DNA from: CAYZJV01 sp049310885
Lineage (GTDB): Bacteria; Spirochaetota; Spirochaetia; Sphaerochaetales; Sphaerochaetaceae
Reading direction: 5' to 3'
DNA length: 50,223 nucleotides
Assembly (NCBI RefSeq): GCF_049310885.1
Contig: NZ_JBMDYO010000011.1
Span: 1 to 50,223, forward strand
Below the pieces are notes generated by a model. That model was not told the DNA's origin. It saw nothing but the letters and a program-made list of their open reading frames with translations, and did not search any database. Shown piece by piece: positions 49,196 to 50,223 of this stretch; the stretch's first letter is position 1; the number at the start of each line of letters is the position of its first letter. The position numbers and the translations under genes were made by a program.

Positions 49196-49903
49196 GTGAT
49201 TGCTGTTGATCTGAGTTCTTTGAATCCTCTGGAAAGAAGGATACATGAAACATTGCTAGCCAATAGGGATTCGTTCGCATCTCTACGGATAGCCCAAGCT
49301 GCCCAACTCTGTGACTGCTCGATTTCGAAGATCTCCAAATTCGTGAAGAAGTTAGGGTTTCAGAATTATAAACAGTATCTTGCATTTCTCTATGGCAAGC
49401 CTTTGGAAGAAAAGGGACAATCCAATGAGCTACAAAGAATCGGGACATTCCTTTCAACGTTTGATCATGCTCTTGTGGATGATCTGTTCTCATTGATTGA
49501 AAATCACGACAAGATTGTTTTGTTTGGTTATGGACCTTCATTTCTCTGTGCCCAATATTTTGAATACCGCTTGCGTAACTGTTCCGACAAGGTCTCCATG
49601 GCAATTTCTGATGAGGTGGCTATCGATAGGATGGTGGATGAATCTACTCTCTTGATCATCATAACAGAGACAGGTCGTTTTCACTCATTTGAGCAGGTCT
49701 ACAAGCGTGCTAAAGATCGCGGTTGTGAGGTCGTCATGATTGTAGAAGAATACAATACCGAACTTTTTGACCAATGTGATCATATTTTCTGGCTCTCAAG
49801 CTCTCCACAACCTGAACATCTGAAGGCATATGAAAAGTCGAGGACGCTTTTCTTCATTTTTCTTGAGGAAATCATCCAGCGGCTGCTAGCCCAGGAAAGT
49901 TAA
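49196..49903 (+). CDS. RpiR family transcription regulator
   Basis: The 235-residue protein has an N-terminal helix-turn-helix (about 10-75, SLRIAQAAQLCDCSISKISKFVKKLGF) and a C-terminal SIS sugar-phosphate-binding domain (about 100-230, KIVLFGYGPSFLCAQYFEYRL and DESTLLIIITETGR). Such regulators sense phosphosugars. GTG 49196 is chosen because GGAGG lies 8 nt upstream; the longer frame from 49106 has no such site. It is divergent from the flavin-oxidase operon, which it probably controls in response to the FGGY kinase product or a relative. Confidence 0.9.
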   Translation: MIAVDLSSLNPLERRIHETLLANRDSFASLRIAQAAQLCDCSISKISKFVKKLGFQNYKQYLAFLYGKPLEEKGQSNELQRIGTFLSTFDHALVDDLFSLIENHDKIVLFGYGPSFLCAQYFEYRLRNCSDKVSMAISDEVAIDRMVDESTLLIIITETGRFHSFEQVYKRAKDRGCEVVMIVEEYNTELFDQCDHIFWLSSSPQPEHLKAYEKSRTLFFIFLEEIIQRLLAQES

Positions 49904-50055
49904 CGAGTTCGATACATAGGGGCCAGCCAGAGCGAATGCAGAAAATGAAAGCTTGCTTACGTACCTTTTATACCTTTCATTCTTGAATAATTTTCCTTCT
50001 TGCTATAGGCTATATCGAGCACTCCTATGGATCAAGAACATAGGGAATTTCCATC
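49904..50055. other. Intergenic region without a recognised gene
   Basis: The 152 bp between rpiR and tRNA-Leu show no convincing ORF. The segment GAAAGCTTGCTT at about 49948 recurs at about 21677 between thiB and thiP, but the flanks do not align well. No clear terminator is visible. Confidence 0.5.
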
Positions 50056-50139
50056 GCCGAAATGGTGGAATTGGTAGACACAAGGGACTTAAAATCCCTT
50101 GTCCGTTAGGACGTGCGGGTTCAAGTCCCGCTTTCGGCA
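50056..50139 (+). tRNA. tRNA-Leu (anticodon TAA)
   Basis: The 84 nt class II tRNA has acceptor stem GCCGAAA/TTTCGGC, D arm with GGTAGACAC, anticodon loop CTTAAAA, a long variable arm (GTCCGTTAGGAC), T loop GGTTCAAGTCC and discriminator A. CCA is not encoded. It ends 7 bp before the terminal repeat. Confidence 0.97.
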
Positions 50140-50146
50140 AATAAAA

Positions 50147-50223
50147 GGGCTCAGTGCAAAAATCTGGGGGAACGAGGCTTGTAGTAGGGTCTCCTGGAAG
50201 CAGCCATGAGCTTGAGGAAGAAG
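50147..50223. repeat. Right copy of 77 bp inverted terminal repeat
   Basis: This is the exact reverse complement of 1-77. In the plus direction one frame encodes AKIWGNEACSRVSWKQP and a stop, resembling the end of a coding region, and then continues CTTGAGGAAGAAG to the window edge. It may be the 3' end of a transposon gene such as a tnpB-type element; this is a weak guess. Confidence 0.9.

Noticed and set aside
200..50139. tRNA-flanked genomic island
   Set aside because: tRNA genes lie near both ends, but there is no integrase, no direct repeat of a tRNA end, and the interior includes universal genes such as infC, rplT, uvrB and glnS.
1..50223. Circular replicon or phage genome
   Set aside because: The terminal repeats are inverted, not direct, and the content is chromosomal housekeeping with no replication, capsid or plasmid genes.

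Overview
This 50.2 kb window looks like one continuous piece of a bacterial chromosome of moderate GC content. It is densely coded and mostly housekeeping. Lipoproteins with a Cys lipobox after a short hydrophobic segment, many surface and periplasmic proteins, and the overall gene set suggest a free-living spirochaete, perhaps Sphaerochaeta-like. That assignment is an inference from remembered protein resemblance, not a search. Both ends carry the same 77 bp sequence in inverted orientation, so the window probably stops where it enters a repeated element.

Layout, left to right. (1) 200-5412: tRNA-Asn, galE, a phosphohexomutase with a small upstream partner, and a divergent RlmK-like rRNA methyltransferase carrying an 11-copy Arg/Asp-rich tail. 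(2) 5461-10452: a lipoprotein with two cysteine-free LCCL domains, a divergent large lipoprotein with papain-type catalytic motifs in permuted order, and an amidohydrolase. (3) 10557-17099: glnS, a MATE exporter, and a coupled htrA-uvrB pair. (4) 17105-18723: an outer-membrane-barrel-like protein translationally coupled to a caspase-like lipoprotein. (5) 18829-22893: a TPP-riboswitch-controlled thiamine ABC transporter (thiBPQ). (6) 22928-25753: a metal-type ABC transporter behind a NikR-like regulator that lacks most canonical nickel ligands, with a 30 bp palindrome upstream. (7) 25846-31133: NAD(P)HX repair enzyme, a membrane protein, a Nudix hydrolase, and glgA-glgC. (8) 31171-37433: trxB, tsaB, tsaE, a TPR protein, 6S RNA, a coiled-coil protein, rplT, rpmI, infC and fba, all on the minus strand. 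(9) 37567-40492: a periplasmic-binding-like protein, TatD, thioredoxin and a Crp/Fnr regulator. (10) 40577-43382: a ferrous iron operon (feoA-feoA-feoB-small Cys-rich protein) with two copies of one palindrome. (11) 43414-49903: an RpiR regulator divergent from an operon for a flavin oxidase, EtfB, EtfA, an SDR dehydrogenase and an FGGY kinase. (12) tRNA-Leu, then the repeat.

Two patterns cross gene boundaries. First, at least eight operon-leading genes have a sigma70-like -10 hexamer only 6-9 nt before the ATG and no usable Shine-Dalgarno sequence, which predicts leaderless mRNAs. Second, genes inside operons, and genes with long leaders, have strong Shine-Dalgarno sites or stop/start overlaps. 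The best candidates for undescribed biology are the permuted papain-like lipoprotein, the RpiR/EtfAB/flavin-oxidase catabolic locus, the NikR-like regulator with an altered metal site, and the repeat-tailed methyltransferase.
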